DNA of 21,582 bases, taken from NCBI GenBank assembly GCA_004151065.3, contig NWUY0300002108.1:11793-33374 (forward strand), in the 5' to 3' direction. Position 1 is the stretch's first letter, and every line of letters begins with the position of its first letter. The notes below the pieces were generated by a model that was given only the letters and a program-made list of their open reading frames with translations, searched no databases and was not told where the DNA came from. The translations under genes and the position numbers were made by a program. This document shows positions 19,069-21,582 of this stretch, piece after piece. The DNA is from Larix sibirica (Eukaryota > Streptophyta > Pinopsida > Pinales > Pinaceae).

Positions 19069-19292
19069 AGTGGGTCTAATGTTTAAGAACATGTGGTATT
19101 TTCGAGGAGATCACAGGTTCAATTTCAACATAGAGCAGGGTTGCACATATTAACCTTTTAAGTTGAAAAGGTAAGTATCCCCTTGATGTGAAGTCTTAAC
19201 CTAAGCTGACCTATGAATTATTGGTATATGTGGCTTGCAGGTTGTTACATATACTCTTTGGAGATTGCTAAGTTCCCATAGTTTAAAAAAAA
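19069..19292 (+). mobile_element. tRNA-derived SINE with A8 tail
   Basis: The head reads TGGGTCTAATGTTTAAGAAC, matching a tRNA A-box region (as in TGGTCTAGTGGTTAAGA). CACAGGTTCAATTTC at 19113-19127 is a B box (GGTTCRANYC), about 40 bp downstream. The body ends in TTTAAAAAAAA (A8 at 19285-19292). Length (about 225 bp), internal Pol III promoter and A tail fit a plant SINE, mobilised by a LINE reverse transcriptase in trans. Flanking duplication is not clear. Its body does not resemble the insert at 15289. Confidence 0.62.
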
Positions 19293-19294
19293 GA

Positions 19295-19656
19295 CTAACA
19301 TATTCTATGATATCTCTTGATTTCAAAACATATAGTTGTATTTTTTAATTACAAGTTTGAACGACTACAAACTTCCAAAAGTTTAAAGACTAAGTAGAGA
19401 GAATATGGATTAGAGATTGCAAAATCTATAAAATCTCAAAACAACATGCATGTTCTCCCCAAACAAAATGAAAGATCCACCTATTTTATGAAATCTTTTG
19501 ATTTCACAAGATATGGTCATATTTTTTAAGTGCATGTTCAATGTACAACAAAGTTTCAGAAAGTTTGAAGACAAGTAGAGAGGTTGTGAACTAGAGAGTA
19601 CAAAATCCCTGCAATATTAACACAACATACCTATTTTTTACCCTAAACAATATGGA
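19295..19656. repeat. 181-bp tandem dimer
   Basis: Two units (19295-19475, 19476-19656) align with a constant 181-bp offset: TATTCTATGA/TATTTTATGA (19301/19482), AAGTAGAGAG (19392/19573), ACAACATGCA/ACAACATACC (19441/19622). Many substitutions but no net indel. The length is close to the nucleosomal repeat typical of plant satellite monomers. It starts right after the SINE tail and ends just before the retroposon at 19678. Confidence 0.85.
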
Positions 19657-19661
19657 GTAAC

Positions 19662-19677
19662 AAAGAATGATAATGGT
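19662..19677 (+). repeat. Left target-site duplication of the 1-kb retroposon
   Basis: AAAGAATGATAATGGT, matched at 15 of 16 positions by AAAGAATGACAATGGT at 20726-20741; the one difference is a T/C transition. Length is typical of LINE-mediated insertion. Confidence 0.8.
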
Positions 19678-20725
19678 CTCGGATGGGGTGATAAACAAGG
19701 ACATTACTAGCATTTATGGTGCAAGCACTGGGAATCGTGCGCAAGTCCAAACGACGATTGACAATGTGTCGTTGGCAGCTCCGCGGGTGGTGCGCTATTA
19801 AACCACCCCTCTCCCTTTGTGCTCTGAAATGACTTGTCCACACAGAGTAAATCATGGTGTGGTTAATGTGAAAGTCAGTCTGGAGCTTTGGTTTAACATT
19901 CACATGGCGAAGGTATGCAAGCTCATTCTTGCCCATCTCATTTCGGAGGTCTTGATCCCTGACGATCTCTCCACGCCTCTGCAAACCTGGAAAGATAATC
20001 TGCATCCAAGTTGTGAGCAGGCAACCGGTGACGAGCAATGCAACATGTTCTGAGAGCGTCATAGGACCCCCAACAGGCGAGGGAGTGGTCGATAGGAGTG
20101 CTCGTAGGATGCACGCAATGGAGGGATAACTTGTCACTTGGTTGCAATGAAGGATGCTTTGTTGGAAATTCGAAATGATGTTAGAGAAGTGGACGAAGAC
20201 CTGAAGGCATGAATCCAGGACCTAGCCCATCAGGTGTAGACCATCATCGAATTCTGTAGCCTTACATCGCCTCTACTCGCGGCCATTGGAGATGATGGGA
20301 TGGTACGCTAGGGACTAGAGGCAAAAATGGCGAATGAGAATCAATCTATAGCGGACAAGGTTCGAGCTAATAACCCTCTCGCAATGAAGGAAGAGGAACT
20401 GGCGGTGGATACTGAGGTTTCAGTGCAAAAGATGGTTGCACAATACCTAGCACGAGCGGCACCAAACATGAAGCTTCAAGCCCTGATATGGACGCTCCAG
20501 AACCGCCTCAAACAAAGCTACGACTGGATATCGATCCCTCTTAGTAGTTTCTTGTCTTATGTATGAAGTCCAGTAAAGTCTTTAAGAAATTGTTTGCTAC
20601 TATGTCTTATAATCAAAAGACTATTTACTTGGGTTGTTTTCTCTTGGTAAAAAGCCCAACTAAACTATATCTCTATCTAATTATTATTATGATATAATGT
20701 AAGTTCTAATTTTTAAAAAAATAAT
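19678..20725 (+). mobile_element. 1,048-bp poly(A) retroposon with 16-bp target-site duplication
   Basis: Bounded by the duplication at 19662-19677 and 20726-20741. The right end is A-rich (TTTTTAAAAAAATAAT) right before the duplication, so the element points along the plus strand and was copied from a polyadenylated RNA. The internal sequence is clearly more GC-rich (19680-20560) than the flanks, supporting a foreign origin. It carries one decayed frame (20147-20566) and an AT-rich 3'UTR. It encodes no reverse transcriptase, so it must have been moved in trans, presumably by an L1-type LINE such as the one in this window. It may be a processed retrocopy of a gene or a non-autonomous element. 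Confidence 0.72.
20147..20566 (+). pseudogene. Decayed coiled-coil-type frame inside the 1-kb retroposon
   Basis: From ATG 20147 one frame reads MKDALLEIRNDVREVDEDLK, IQDLAHQV, TIIEFCSLTSPLLAAIGDDG, LEAKMANENQSIADKVRANN, EELAVDTEVSVQKMVAQYLA, APNMKLQALIWTLQNRLK, ending at 20566. Stops at 20210-20212 (TGA), 20237-20239 (TAG) and 20309-20311 (TAG) are each explicable by C-to-T in CGA or CAG. The charged, heptad-like N-terminal third suggests a coiled coil, common in gag-type and structural proteins. Length is about 139 codons. I recognise no family. The 79-aa part from 20327 is uninterrupted. Confidence 0.5.
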
Positions 20726-20741
20726 AAAGAATGACAATGGT
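20726..20741 (+). repeat. Right target-site duplication of the 1-kb retroposon
   Basis: AAAGAATGACAATGGT directly follows the A-rich tail; see the left copy at 19662-19677. Confidence 0.8.
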
Positions 20742-21582
20742 ACAATAATTCAAATAATGAGAAGTGTGTTTAAAATATGCATAACCAAAAAAATGAATTT
20801 AAATATATAATTGCTCTTTAAATTTATAATATCACACTAAAATACATATAATGCACATAAACATGGAGTGTAAAAATGTTGCACATAAACTATCTCAAAA
20901 TTTGTATCGTTGTTCATGCACATGTAACAAAGAGGCACATAAATAAAAGATAAAAAGTACTCATTATTATTAATATACAATTATAATATTAGAACACTAC
21001 CACAATTTATTTAGAAGATTTTTTATTCCAAAGCATAAATGTAATAATTAATAAAAATGTAATACTTAATCATGACTTTACATGTGGATTACAAATTATT
21101 TTTCTCACCGCAAATCCAATAAAACAAAAAAAATCCAAGGACAAAGGGAAAAAAGTAATCAAGCAACCATCAATATAGTTTAAATCAGTTATAAAAAAAC
21201 AATTCAGCAAATCTACAAATAAAAGTTCTTCTCCTACGACAAGCAAAAGGAAAACCTCAAAAGATACATTAAACTAATATGGATCATAAAAATTATAGGT
21301 GACATGAACCTCTAATAAACTCGTAAGTAAGATACTACTAATATTTTCAAAACAATGCAACATTCAATGAATTTAGAAACACTTATAACCATACAAGGAC
21401 CAAGCACAATGTAAAACCCCATCAACAAATAATGGAATCAGTGCAATGGAATAAGTGTAAATAATGGAATTCGTGCAAGGCAATGAAGTTGAAATGATGT
21501 ACCATATTTAATATGCTTAGATCCAAATCCTAAGCTCTATCAAGCGTCGAGAAGGATCAAATCTCCCCAAGTGCAAACCTCT
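20742..21582. other. AT-rich spacer, no gene seen
   Basis: No protein-like frame on either strand. It contains A/T runs and a small 32-bp duplication at its right end (listed separately). Confidence 0.55.
21427..21490. repeat. 32-bp imperfect tandem duplication
   Basis: AAATAATGGAATCAGTGCAA at 21427 is followed 32 bp later by AAATAATGGAATTCGTGCAA at 21459. Two units only, with a few mismatches. Confidence 0.7.

Noticed and set aside
19643-20137. 164-aa minus-strand open frame, the longest after the RT frame and the 10250-10753 frame
   Set aside because: It crosses the left target-site duplication of the retroposon, so it joins unrelated sequences, and shows no domain or motif. The element's poly(A) polarity is plus.

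Overview
The window looks like nuclear DNA of a seed plant. It is AT-rich and has no bacterial-style operons. It is filled with broken, nested retrotransposons, one of them carrying a plant-type spliceosomal intron. The mix (an L1-type LINE with an RNase H tail, a chromodomain-bearing Ty3/gypsy relic, a plant-mobile-domain-like gene, tRNA-derived SINEs, long decayed spacers) suits a large plant genome, possibly a gymnosperm; that last step is inference. I see no intact host gene: every coding stretch carries stops or frame changes.

Layout. 1-618: AT-rich spacer with a (TA)n/(TATG)n microsatellite. 619-1478 (-): an unrecognised decayed coding stretch ending in a coiled coil. 1787-1794: an A8 tail read on the minus strand. 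2135-2806 (-): an unrecognised 223-codon frame with three stops, lying between that tail and the LINE. 3165-7500 (-): ORF2 of an L1-clade LINE with endonuclease, linker, reverse transcriptase, zinc knuckle and RNase H in order, followed upstream by an ambiguous possible ORF1 zone (7707-8600). 9011-9265 (-): a short coding relic. 9750-11054 (-): a plant-mobile-domain-like pseudogene with a 134-nt intron that preserves the frame. 11055-13560: no gene recognised.

13877-14600: a purine tract and probable LTR with CCAAT, G-box and TATA-like motifs. 14913-15778 (+): a Ty3/gypsy integrase C-terminus and chromodomain, split by a 231-bp insertion with tRNA-like A and B boxes. 15808 may be the start of that element's 3' LTR. 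16387-16843 (+): an unrecognised short coding stretch followed by an A9 tract. 16850-19060: AT-rich spacer with local duplications. 19069-19292: a tRNA-type SINE with an A8 tail. 19295-19656: a 181-bp tandem dimer. 19678-20725 (+): a 1,048-bp poly(A) retroposon framed by a 16-bp target-site duplication and carrying a decayed coiled-coil frame. 20742-21582: AT-rich spacer.

There is no cooperating gene set. The theme is layered retroposition followed by decay, and many stops in the coding relics are ones that a C-to-T change of CAA, CAG or CGA would produce. The most interesting items are the 1-kb retroposon with its target-site duplication, the extra frame beyond the LINE, and the intron-bearing mobile-domain relic.
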